From the NCBI GenBank assembly GCA_963971305.1, contig OZ020307.1, positions 7,763,501 to 7,827,500 on the forward strand: a stretch of DNA of 64,000 nt. Reading direction: 5' to 3'. Below are positions 1-12,900 of this stretch, piece by piece. The stretch comes from Arcuatula senhousia (lineage: Eukaryota; Mollusca; Bivalvia; Mytilida; Mytilidae). The notes under the pieces were generated by a model. The model was not told the origin of the DNA and searched no databases. It worked only from the letters and a program-made list of their open reading frames with translations. The translations under genes were made by a program, and so were the position numbers. The stretch's first letter is position 1; every line of letters begins with the position of its first letter.

Positions 1-1841
1 CCTAGAAATACCTCCAGAAGATATATGGTGTTTTTTAAAGGGACTATATTAAACAACAACGAAAAATAAGGGGCGATAATTGTGGTCTCGTACCTAATAG
101 TCCTCAGATAAGCCTCATTTCATCATATAAAGTTGTTTTTCACCAACTAGAGTCTTTTTTGAGTTTACATACCAAGTTTCATAATGATCAGATGAATAAC
201 ATTAAAAATGTGAGCCATTCAAATCAATGGTTTTCTTCAAAAATATTGTCCGCTACAGCTTCCTCAAGAACCATGGATCCTATGTGGCCATATTTTTTAC
301 ATTTCATGATTTTTGACAAAACCAATTATTGATATCAATAGCTTGAGGTGTACTGAACATGAAAAACACAAGTTTTTGTAAAATAAGTGCATGGTGTTAA
401 TATTTGATTCTGGTTTATATTCGCGGAGTGAAAAATAAGACATTCAAGGATTTAAAGGGGTACTAATATGGTCATTAATATTTTTCAAAATTTGTACAAG
501 ATATTTACCTGAAAACTCTTTTAAAATGTTCTCTATATAATAAGCTTACAAAAAAAACCAAGAAACATTAACTTTATATACTATATAAGTCCATATTAAC
601 CATTTGAAACTCAGGAACCATATGCATTATGAAAGCGGTTTTGCCAAAATTGGTAAAAGTAGCTATTCAAGGGTGAAAAAAATGCAAAAGAGGATGCAAT
701 TTCTTACATTTTTTATGTTTTCAGTATGAGAGGATGCAAATCAACAGATTTCAATAGCAAAAACACTGGTCAGAGCACTTTTGATGGAAACTAGTAAATG
801 ACTTATGTGCAAAAACATAGAAAAACCTTCAAATCTTTAGCTTGTAACTGCTAATAATTACAATCATTTCACTTTTGTAGTAGACAATGCTGAACAAATA
901 GGTGTTTTTTGTGTTGTTTATCATTAAAACATTGCTTTCTGTCTGATATTCCAAGAATTGAAGTAATAAAAAGATGATTTTAGAAAGATGGCATAGGCCC
1001 ACCCCAGAAAAATCCATATGCTGCCGCAACCTTGTTTCGCAGTGGGGAAAAGATTTTTTTCAGAAATACTTTCAACATTTCAGGATAAAAACACTCCTTA
1101 TGTCTTAATTTAATGATTTATGACAATTCTAGGCAACTAAAAGTCTTTATTTGCAAGTAAGGGGTCATTTTGTTGGAAAAAAATCCAAAATCCAAAAAGA
1201 AGACCATTTTCATTGAAAATCCCATACACTTTGAATTTTGGCTCAATTGGTCATATTTTCATATAAATTCATGTAACAAAGACTGAAATCATTTCAATAT
1301 GGCATATTCAGTAAGTTCAGACTAAATACAGTATTGATAGAAAGTTTTTGAAATTTTACCCATAGCCCCCCTCTCCTAGGCCCGAGACTAGTATTATTTT
1401 AGCCCCCTTTTTAATGCATTTTCAATATAGCGTTTTGATGAATAAAAAAAAATTTAACCATTTGATTTTCCTAAAATTTCTTACAGCTGCATAACAACAC
1501 AAGACATAAATAATATGTAAATTTAAGAAGATTTTACCGATTTTAAAACTTTTGATGCATTTTATGGTCAAGAGACCAAAAATTTTTAATGTCAACAAAA
1601 ATTAAGATCTAAATTTTGACCCCGCGTATGCCTGGCAAATCACCCCTTTTATGATGATTTAAGTGTTGGTCTTTGTATATACCAAACTTTGGCTTAAGAA
1701 CTACCAATTAACCCAAACAACTCAAAACAGCACCAAAAATTGACCTAGAAATACCTCCAGAAGATATATGGTGTTTTTTAAAGGGACTATATTAAACAAC
1801 AACGAAAAATAAGGGGCGATAATTGTGGTCTCGTACCACCT
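1..1841. repeat. 1,743-bp repeat unit, left of the satellite
   Basis: Bases 1-94 recur at 1744-1837 without visible change, a spacing of 1,743 bp, so this is one complete unit and the start of another from a long-period tandem or dispersed repeat that probably continues left of the window. The second copy stops at the bases GGTCTCGTACC, where the 1,719-bp satellite starts. The longest open frame, 66 codons on the minus strand at 829-1029, resembles nothing and is not called. I see no similarity to the neighbouring 1,719-bp unit apart from short motifs at the junction. Confidence 0.7.
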
Positions 1842-2308
1842 GGTCTCAGTCTTGTATTGTTTTTCCCATAGACTTCAATAGTACACCTGAGATTTTCGGA
1901 ATTTTTTAAAAAATACTTAAAATGATTCAATAAAACTTTTGCTATATTTTTTCAATAAAAGAAGTGTCAAAAGACATTTTGAAGGGGGAAATGAAAAAAA
2001 GTGCCACGAACTTTGGTACACCACAGAAGTTTGAACTAAAAATATTTTTTTTCTACTTTCACTTTCACTTCAAAAAGCAAAAATACCCCCTTTTCATGAA
2101 TACTATTTTATTTGAAAATGCAATTTTCTCATTTCTAAAAGTTAATGATGTCATAGTGTGGTGTCTTACCATCAATAAGAGCCAAAAGTTAGAAACAAAT
2201 GCTTGAAAATGAATGCTGCAAACAACACAGAGAAAAGGCACTATATTTTAATAGCATCCATGTTTTGACGTCCACCCGCGCAAGAACTTACAATACAAGA
2301 CTGGTACC
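1842..2308. repeat. 467-bp TIR-bounded module (first copy)
   Basis: The module starts GGTCTCAGTCTTGTATTGT and ends ACAATACAAGACTGGTACC. These ends are inverted repeats of about 19 bp with two mismatches, and the inner 14 bp (CAGTCTTGTATTGT) match perfectly. The satellite both begins and ends with this module, and unit 5 lacks it cleanly, so it behaves as a separable MITE-like element captured in the repeat unit. An 80-codon open frame inside it (1964-2206) looks fortuitous. No transposase is present. Confidence 0.65.
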
Positions 2309-5300
2309 TATTAGGGTCAAAGATGATTAAAAAATTCTAAATGTTGTTGTTTTTCTGTTTCCTTAGACATTTCTCAATAAAACTAAGAAAAAATCATTGC
2401 CATAATGCTTTCATGGATTTTTTTATTACAATTTTAAAAAGGGTACCCTCTTCAAGGTTTTGGCCAGTTTTCTCTGTAGTGACTTAAAATGAACACTTTA
2501 TGTTTCTGTAATTGTTGGGTTATATTCAAACAGAAGATATGGATTGAAAAGATGCCAATAATATCTGAGCAAGGATTTGAGTGCATAAATATTATCATGT
2601 TGGGGTTTTTAGACACTCAAGAAGGAAAAAACTATGTTCAGAACCACATTTTTTACTACAAAGACAACTTGGAGCCTCTTGTTTATCCAAATACCTAAAC
2701 CAGGCCTATTAAGTGCTTGAATATGACAAAATTGGCAAGACTATGGTAAATAGATTGATACATGTGGAATGAAACACATTATTTGGAATTGAGATGGACT
2801 TTATATGCTAAATTAAGAATTTTTCAGGTGAAATTGGTGCCCCAGGCATACATAATAAGCCAACTTTTTCAAGGAATTCAGATATTAGGCTGTTGAAACT
2901 TAACTTGGTCTATGAAAAGAAGGTGTACAACACAGAAATCACCAAGATATTGTGCAAGCTTATCAAATTTTTACAGAAAGTGGTCTCATTTACTGTAAAA
3001 TCACAGTTTTTAACTTACCGTACACAAGAAGCCTATATTTTGCACATCACAAAACACCATAAAGAATAAAATATTGAATTAATTTGGAGTTTTTTGACTG
3101 AAATCAATCATAAAGTATATCTAGAACATTTTCACACCATTTGTTTGGTTAGAAAGTCATCATTTCTAAAAACAGACCAATTCCCATATGTGTGGATATG
3201 TAAAGAAAGCCATAATTTCTTAGTTTCAACTAAACATATGCAAAGTGCTGAAAAAATTAAACCGGATGAAATATAGCAGTATAAATTGAATGAATGCTAT
3301 GCTATAAAGTTATTCTTACTAAAACTAAAAACTATAGACTTCTAAATCCACTGTTTCTCATATTAAAGACAAAGTCTAATTGAATGTCCAAATTTGGTTA
3401 AAAAGTACCATTTAAGCAAAAAATGAAGGGTAGCTTTAGCAAATCATGAAAAAAGTTTTAAAATTCTTCATAAAGTGGTCAACAATGTGGTTTTCAATGG
3501 AATATAACAGATAAAAAACACTTATTTGATATTCAACTTTACTATGAAAACCAGTACTCAGGTCTCAGTCTTGTATTGTTTTTCCCATAGACTTCAATAG
3601 TACACCTGAGATTTTCGGAATTTTTTAAAAAATACTTAAAATGATTCAATAAAACTTTTGCTATATTTTTTCAATAAAAGAAGTGTCAAAAGACATTTTG
3701 AAGGGGGAAATGAAAAAAAGTGCCACGAACTTTGGTACACCACAGAAGTTTGAACTAAAAATATTTTTTTTCTACTTTCACTTTCACTTCAAAAAGCAAA
3801 AATACCCCCTTTTCATGAATACTATTTTATTTGAAAATGCAATTTTCTCATTTCTAAAAGTTAATGATGTCATAGTGTGGTGTCTTACCATCAATAAGAG
3901 CCAAAAGTTAGAAACAAATGCTTGAAAATGAATGCTGCAAACAACACAGAGAAAAGGCACTATATTTTAATAGCATCCATGTTTTGACGTCCACCCGCGC
4001 AAGAACTTACAATACAAGACTGGTACCTATTAGGGTCAAAGATGATTAAAAAATTCTAAATGTTGTTGTTTTTCTGTTTCCTTAGACATTTCTCAATAAA
4101 ACTAAGAAAAAATCATTGCCATAATGCTTTCATGGATTTTTTTATTACAATTTTAAAAAGGGTACCCTCTTCAAGGTTTTGGCCAGTTTTCTCTGTAGTG
4201 ACTTAAAATGAACACTTTATGTTTCTGTAATTGTTGGGTTATATTCAAACAGAAGATATGGATTGAAAAGATGCCAATAATATCTGAGCAAGGATTTGAG
4301 TGCATAAATATTATCATGTTGGGGTTTTTAGACACTCAAGAAGGAAAAAACTATGTTCAGAACCACATTTTTTACTACAAAGACAACTTGGAGCCTCTTG
4401 TTTATCCAAATACCTAAACCAGGCCTATTAAGTGCTTGAATATGACAAAATTGGCAAGACTATGGTAAATAGATTGATACATGTGGAATGAAACACATTA
4501 TTTGGAATTGAGATGGACTTTATATGCTAAATTAAGAATTTTTCAGGTGAAATTGGTGCCCCAGGCATACATAATAAGCCAACTTTTTCAAGGAATTCAG
4601 ATATTAGGCTGTTGAAACTTAACTTGGTCTATGAAAAGAAGGTGTACAACACAGAAATCACCAAGATATTGTGCAAGCTTATCAAATTTTTACAGAAAGT
4701 GGTCTCATTTACTGTAAAATCACAGTTTTTAACTTACCGTACACAAGAAGCCTATATTTTGCACATCACAAAACACCATAAAGAATAAAATATTGAATTA
4801 ATTTGGAGTTTTTTGACTGAAATCAATCATAAAGTATATCTAGAACATTTTCACACCATTTGTTTGGTTAGAAAGTCATCATTTCTAAAAACAGACCAAT
4901 TCCCATATGTGTGGATATGTAAAGAAAGCCATAATTTCTTAGTTTCAACTAAACATATGCAAAGTGCTGAAAAAATTAAACCGGATGAAATATAGCAGTA
5001 TAAATTGAATGAATGCTATGCTATAAAGTTATTCTTACTAAAACTAAAAACTATAGACTTCTAAATCCACTGTTTCTCATATTAAAGACAAAGTCTAATT
5101 GAATGTCCAAATTTGGTTAAAAAGTACCATTTAAGCAAAAAATGAAGGGTAGCTTTAGCAAATCATGAAAAAAGTTTTAAAATTCTTCATAAAGTGGTCA
5201 ACAATGTGGTTTTCAATGGAATATAACAGATAAAAAACACTTATTTGATATTCAACTTTACTATGAAAACCAGTACTCAGGTCTCAGTCTTGTATTGTTT

Positions 5301-8300
5301 TTCCCATAGACTTCAATAGTACACCTGAGATTTTCGGAATTTTTTAAAAAATACTTAAAATGATTCAATAAAACTTTTGCTATATTTTTTCAATAAAAGA
5401 AGTGTCAAAAGACATTTTGAAGGGGGAAATGAAAAAAAGTGCCACGAACTTTGGTACACCACAGAAGTTTGAACTAAAAATATTTTTTTTCTACTTTCAC
5501 TTTCACTTCAAAAAGCAAAAATACCCCCTTTTCATGAATACTATTTTATTTGAAAATGCAATTTTCTCATTTCTAAAAGTTAATGATGTCATAGTGTGGT
5601 GTCTTACCATCAATAAGAGCCAAAAGTTAGAAACAAATGCTTGAAAATGAATGCTGCAAACAACACAGAGAAAAGGCACTATATTTTAATAGCATCCATG
5701 TTTTGACGTCCACCCGCGCAAGAACTTACAATACAAGACTGGTACCTATTAGGGTCAAAGATGATTAAAAAATTCTAAATGTTGTTGTTTTTCTGTTTCC
5801 TTAGACATTTCTCAATAAAACTAAGAAAAAATCATTGCCATAATGCTTTCATGGATTTTTTTATTACAATTTTAAAAAGGGTACCCTCTTCAAGGTTTTG
5901 GCCAGTTTTCTCTGTAGTGACTTAAAATGAACACTTTATGTTTCTGTAATTGTTGGGTTATATTCAAACAGAAGATATGGATTGAAAAGATGCCAATAAT
6001 ATCTGAGCAAGGATTTGAGTGCATAAATATTATCATGTTGGGGTTTTTAGACACTCAAGAAGGAAAAAACTATGTTCAGAACCACATTTTTTACTACAAA
6101 GACAACTTGGAGCCTCTTGTTTATCCAAATACCTAAACCAGGCCTATTAAGTGCTTGAATATGACAAAATTGGCAAGACTATGGTAAATAGATTGATACA
6201 TGTGGAATGAAACACATTATTTGGAATTGAGATGGACTTTATATGCTAAATTAAGAATTTTTCAGGTGAAATTGGTGCCCCAGGCATACATAATAAGCCA
6301 ACTTTTTCAAGGAATTCAGATATTAGGCTGTTGAAACTTAACTTGGTCTATGAAAAGAAGGTGTACAACACAGAAATCACCAAGATATTGTGCAAGCTTA
6401 TCAAATTTTTACAGAAAGTGGTCTCATTTACTGTAAAATCACAGTTTTTAACTTACCGTACACAAGAAGCCTATATTTTGCACATCACAAAACACCATAA
6501 AGAATAAAATATTGAATTAATTTGGAGTTTTTTGACTGAAATCAATCATAAAGTATATCTAGAACATTTTCACACCATTTGTTTGGTTAGAAAGTCATCA
6601 TTTCTAAAAACAGACCAATTCCCATATGTGTGGATATGTAAAGAAAGCCATAATTTCTTAGTTTCAACTAAACATATGCAAAGTGCTGAAAAAATTAAAC
6701 CGGATGAAATATAGCAGTATAAATTGAATGAATGCTATGCTATAAAGTTATTCTTACTAAAACTAAAAACTATAGACTTCTAAATCCACTGTTTCTCATA
6801 TTAAAGACAAAGTCTAATTGAATGTCCAAATTTGGTTAAAAAGTACCATTTAAGCAAAAAATGAAGGGTAGCTTTAGCAAATCATGAAAAAAGTTTTAAA
6901 ATTCTTCATAAAGTGGTCAACAATGTGGTTTTCAATGGAATATAACAGATAAAAAACACTTATTTGATATTCAACTTTACTATGAAAACCAGTACTCAGG
7001 TCTCAGTCTTGTATTGTTTTTCCCATAGACTTCAATAGTACACCTGAGATTTTCGGAATTTTTTAAAAAATACTTAAAATGATTCAATAAAACTTTTGCT
7101 ATATTTTTTCAATAAAAGAAGTGTCAAAAGACATTTTGAAGGGGGAAATGAAAAAAAGTGCCACGAACTTTGGTACACCACAGAAGTTTGAACTAAAAAT
7201 ATTTTTTTTCTACTTTCACTTTCACTTCAAAAAGCAAAAATACCCCCTTTTCATGAATACTATTTTATTTGAAAATGCAATTTTCTCATTTCTAAAAGTT
7301 AATGATGTCATAGTGTGGTGTCTTACCATCAATAAGAGCCAAAAGTTAGAAACAAATGCTTGAAAATGAATGCTGCAAACAACACAGAGAAAAGGCACTA
7401 TATTTTAATAGCATCCATGTTTTGACGTCCACCCGCGCAAGAACTTACAATACAAGACTGGTACCTATTAGGGTCAAAGATGATTAAAAAATTCTAAATG
7501 TTGTTGTTTTTCTGTTTCCTTAGACATTTCTCAATAAAACTAAGAAAAAATCATTGCCATAATGCTTTCATGGATTTTTTTATTACAATTTTAAAAAGGG
7601 TACCCTCTTCAAGGTTTTGGCCAGTTTTCTCTGTAGTGACTTAAAATGAACACTTTATGTTTCTGTAATTGTTGGGTTATATTCAAACAGAAGATATGGA
7701 TTGAAAAGATGCCAATAATATCTGAGCAAGGATTTGAGTGCATAAATATTATCATGTTGGGGTTTTTAGACACTCAAGAAGGAAAAAACTATGTTCAGAA
7801 CCACATTTTTTACTACAAAGACAACTTGGAGCCTCTTGTTTATCCAAATACCTAAACCAGGCCTATTAAGTGCTTGAATATGACAAAATTGGCAAGACTA
7901 TGGTAAATAGATTGATACATGTGGAATGAAACACATTATTTGGAATTGAGATGGACTTTATATGCTAAATTAAGAATTTTTCAGGTGAAATTGGTGCCCC
8001 AGGCATACATAATAAGCCAACTTTTTCAAGGAATTCAGATATTAGGCTGTTGAAACTTAACTTGGTCTATGAAAAGAAGGTGTACAACACAGAAATCACC
8101 AAGATATTGTGCAAGCTTATCAAATTTTTACAGAAAGTGGTCTCATTTACTGTAAAATCACAGTTTTTAACTTACCGTACACAAGAAGCCTATATTTTGC
8201 ACATCACAAAACACCATAAAGAATAAAATATTGAATTAATTTGGAGTTTTTTGACTGAAATCAATCATAAAGTATATCTAGAACATTTTCACACCATTTG

Positions 8301-8717
8301 TTTGGTTAGAAAGTCATCATTTCTAAAAACAGACCAATTCCCATATGTGTGGATATGTAAAGAAAGCCATAATTTCTTAGTTTCAACTAAACATATGCAA
8401 AGTGCTGAAAAAATTAAACCGGATGAAATATAGCAGTATAAATTGAATGAATGCTATGCTATAAAGTTATTCTTACTAAAACTAAAAACTATAGACTTCT
8501 AAATCCACTGTTTCTCATATTAAAGACAAAGTCTAATTGAATGTCCAAATTTGGTTAAAAAGTACCATTTAAGCAAAAAATGAAGGGTAGCTTTAGCAAA
8601 TCATGAAAAAAGTTTTAAAATTCTTCATAAAGTGGTCAACAATGTGGTTTTCAATGGAATATAACAGATAAAAAACACTTATTTGATATTCAACTTTACT
8701 ATGAAAACCAGTACTCA
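1842..8717. repeat. Macrosatellite units 1-4 (1,719 bp each)
   Basis: Four head-to-tail units begin at 1842, 3561, 5280 and 6999. Each has a 467-bp module (GGTCTCAG to GGTACC) followed by a 1,252-bp spacer. Wherever compared, the copies are identical by eye, including three short open frames of 80, 69 and 60 codons that recur unchanged. These frames start with TTG or GTG as often as ATG, have no recognisable domain and sit in AT-rich DNA, so I treat the unit as non-coding. Such uniformity points to recent amplification, ongoing homogenisation or an assembly effect. Confidence 0.95.
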
Positions 8718-9964
8718 GGGTCAAAGATGATTAAAAAATTCTAAATGTTGTTGTTTTTCTGTTTCCTTAGACATTTCTCAATAAAACTAAGAAAAAATCA
8801 TTGCCATAATGCTTTCATGGATTTTTTTATTACAATTTTAAAAAGGGTACCCTCTTCAAGGTTTTGGCCAGTTTTCTCTGTAGTGACTTAAAATGAACAC
8901 TTTATGTTTCTGTAATTGTTGGGTTATATTCAAACAGAAGATATGGATTGAAAAGATGCCAATAATATCTGAGCAAGGATTTGAGTGCATAAATATTATC
9001 ATGTTGGGGTTTTTAGACACTCAAGAAGGAAAAAACTATGTTCAGAACCACATTTTTTACTACAAAGACAACTTGGAGCCTCTTGTTTATCCAAATACCT
9101 AAACCAGGCCTATTAAGTGCTTGAATATGACAAAATTGGCAAGACTATGGTAAATAGATTGATACATGTGGAATGAAACACATTATTTGGAATTGAGATG
9201 GACTTTATATGCTAAATTAAGAATTTTTCAGGTGAAATTGGTGCCCCAGGCATACATAATAAGCCAACTTTTTCAAGGAATTCAGATATTAGGCTGTTGA
9301 AACTTAACTTGGTCTATGAAAAGAAGGTGTACAACACAGAAATCACCAAGATATTGTGCAAGCTTATCAAATTTTTACAGAAAGTGGTCTCATTTACTGT
9401 AAAATCACAGTTTTTAACTTACCGTACACAAGAAGCCTATATTTTGCACATCACAAAACACCATAAAGAATAAAATATTGAATTAATTTGGAGTTTTTTG
9501 ACTGAAATCAATCATAAAGTATATCTAGAACATTTTCACACCATTTGTTTGGTTAGAAAGTCATCATTTCTAAAAACAGACCAATTCCCATATGTGTGGA
9601 TATGTAAAGAAAGCCATAATTTCTTAGTTTCAACTAAACATATGCAAAGTGCTGAAAAAATTAAACCGGATGAAATATAGCAGTATAAATTGAATGAATG
9701 CTATGCTATAAAGTTATTCTTACTAAAACTAAAAACTATAGACTTCTAAATCCACTGTTTCTCATATTAAAGACAAAGTCTAATTGAATGTCCAAATTTG
9801 GTTAAAAAGTACCATTTAAGCAAAAAATGAAGGGTAGCTTTAGCAAATCATGAAAAAAGTTTTAAAATTCTTCATAAAGTGGTCAACAATGTGGTTTTCA
9901 ATGGAATATAACAGATAAAAAACACTTATTTGATATTCAACTTTACTATGAAAACCAGTACTCA
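8718..9964. repeat. Macrosatellite unit 5, lacking the 467-bp module
   Basis: This unit is 1,247 bp instead of 1,719 bp. The sequence passes from CCAGTACTCA directly to GGGTCAAAG, so 472 bp are missing: the 467-bp module and the next five bases (TATTA). The rest matches the other units. The join shares only the two bases AG with both sides. That fits a microhomology deletion or imprecise excision as well as a unit that never had the module. Confidence 0.9.
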
Positions 9965-12900
9965 GGTCTCAGTCTTGTATTGTTTTTCCCATAGACTTCA
10001 ATAGTACACCTGAGATTTTCGGAATTTTTTAAAAAATACTTAAAATGATTCAATAAAACTTTTGCTATATTTTTTCAATAAAAGAAGTGTCAAAAGACAT
10101 TTTGAAGGGGGAAATGAAAAAAAGTGCCACGAACTTTGGTACACCACAGAAGTTTGAACTAAAAATATTTTTTTTCTACTTTCACTTTCACTTCAAAAAG
10201 CAAAAATACCCCCTTTTCATGAATACTATTTTATTTGAAAATGCAATTTTCTCATTTCTAAAAGTTAATGATGTCATAGTGTGGTGTCTTACCATCAATA
10301 AGAGCCAAAAGTTAGAAACAAATGCTTGAAAATGAATGCTGCAAACAACACAGAGAAAAGGCACTATATTTTAATAGCATCCATGTTTTGACGTCCACCC
10401 GCGCAAGAACTTACAATACAAGACTGGTACCTATTAGGGTCAAAGATGATTAAAAAATTCTAAATGTTGTTGTTTTTCTGTTTCCTTAGACATTTCTCAA
10501 TAAAACTAAGAAAAAATCATTGCCATAATGCTTTCATGGATTTTTTTATTACAATTTTAAAAAGGGTACCCTCTTCAAGGTTTTGGCCAGTTTTCTCTGT
10601 AGTGACTTAAAATGAACACTTTATGTTTCTGTAATTGTTGGGTTATATTCAAACAGAAGATATGGATTGAAAAGATGCCAATAATATCTGAGCAAGGATT
10701 TGAGTGCATAAATATTATCATGTTGGGGTTTTTAGACACTCAAGAAGGAAAAAACTATGTTCAGAACCACATTTTTTACTACAAAGACAACTTGGAGCCT
10801 CTTGTTTATCCAAATACCTAAACCAGGCCTATTAAGTGCTTGAATATGACAAAATTGGCAAGACTATGGTAAATAGATTGATACATGTGGAATGAAACAC
10901 ATTATTTGGAATTGAGATGGACTTTATATGCTAAATTAAGAATTTTTCAGGTGAAATTGGTGCCCCAGGCATACATAATAAGCCAACTTTTTCAAGGAAT
11001 TCAGATATTAGGCTGTTGAAACTTAACTTGGTCTATGAAAAGAAGGTGTACAACACAGAAATCACCAAGATATTGTGCAAGCTTATCAAATTTTTACAGA
11101 AAGTGGTCTCATTTACTGTAAAATCACAGTTTTTAACTTACCGTACACAAGAAGCCTATATTTTGCACATCACAAAACACCATAAAGAATAAAATATTGA
11201 ATTAATTTGGAGTTTTTTGACTGAAATCAATCATAAAGTATATCTAGAACATTTTCACACCATTTGTTTGGTTAGAAAGTCATCATTTCTAAAAACAGAC
11301 CAATTCCCATATGTGTGGATATGTAAAGAAAGCCATAATTTCTTAGTTTCAACTAAACATATGCAAAGTGCTGAAAAAATTAAACCGGATGAAATATAGC
11401 AGTATAAATTGAATGAATGCTATGCTATAAAGTTATTCTTACTAAAACTAAAAACTATAGACTTCTAAATCCACTGTTTCTCATATTAAAGACAAAGTCT
11501 AATTGAATGTCCAAATTTGGTTAAAAAGTACCATTTAAGCAAAAAATGAAGGGTAGCTTTAGCAAATCATGAAAAAAGTTTTAAAATTCTTCATAAAGTG
11601 GTCAACAATGTGGTTTTCAATGGAATATAACAGATAAAAAACACTTATTTGATATTCAACTTTACTATGAAAACCAGTACTCAGGTCTCAGTCTTGTATT
11701 GTTTTTCCCATAGACTTCAATAGTACACCTGAGATTTTCGGAATTTTTTAAAAAATACTTAAAATGATTCAATAAAACTTTTGCTATATTTTTTCAATAA
11801 AAGAAGTGTCAAAAGACATTTTGAAGGGGGAAATGAAAAAAAGTGCCACGAACTTTGGTACACCACAGAAGTTTGAACTAAAAATATTTTTTTTCTACTT
11901 TCACTTTCACTTCAAAAAGCAAAAATACCCCCTTTTCATGAATACTATTTTATTTGAAAATGCAATTTTCTCATTTCTAAAAGTTAATGATGTCATAGTG
12001 TGGTGTCTTACCATCAATAAGAGCCAAAAGTTAGAAACAAATGCTTGAAAATGAATGCTGCAAACAACACAGAGAAAAGGCACTATATTTTAATAGCATC
12101 CATGTTTTGACGTCCACCCGCGCAAGAACTTACAATACAAGACTGGTACCTATTAGGGTCAAAGATGATTAAAAAATTCTAAATGTTGTTGTTTTTCTGT
12201 TTCCTTAGACATTTCTCAATAAAACTAAGAAAAAATCATTGCCATAATGCTTTCATGGATTTTTTTATTACAATTTTAAAAAGGGTACCCTCTTCAAGGT
12301 TTTGGCCAGTTTTCTCTGTAGTGACTTAAAATGAACACTTTATGTTTCTGTAATTGTTGGGTTATATTCAAACAGAAGATATGGATTGAAAAGATGCCAA
12401 TAATATCTGAGCAAGGATTTGAGTGCATAAATATTATCATGTTGGGGTTTTTAGACACTCAAGAAGGAAAAAACTATGTTCAGAACCACATTTTTTACTA
12501 CAAAGACAACTTGGAGCCTCTTGTTTATCCAAATACCTAAACCAGGCCTATTAAGTGCTTGAATATGACAAAATTGGCAAGACTATGGTAAATAGATTGA
12601 TACATGTGGAATGAAACACATTATTTGGAATTGAGATGGACTTTATATGCTAAATTAAGAATTTTTCAGGTGAAATTGGTGCCCCAGGCATACATAATAA
12701 GCCAACTTTTTCAAGGAATTCAGATATTAGGCTGTTGAAACTTAACTTGGTCTATGAAAAGAAGGTGTACAACACAGAAATCACCAAGATATTGTGCAAG
12801 CTTATCAAATTTTTACAGAAAGTGGTCTCATTTACTGTAAAATCACAGTTTTTAACTTACCGTACACAAGAAGCCTATATTTTGCACATCACAAAACACC

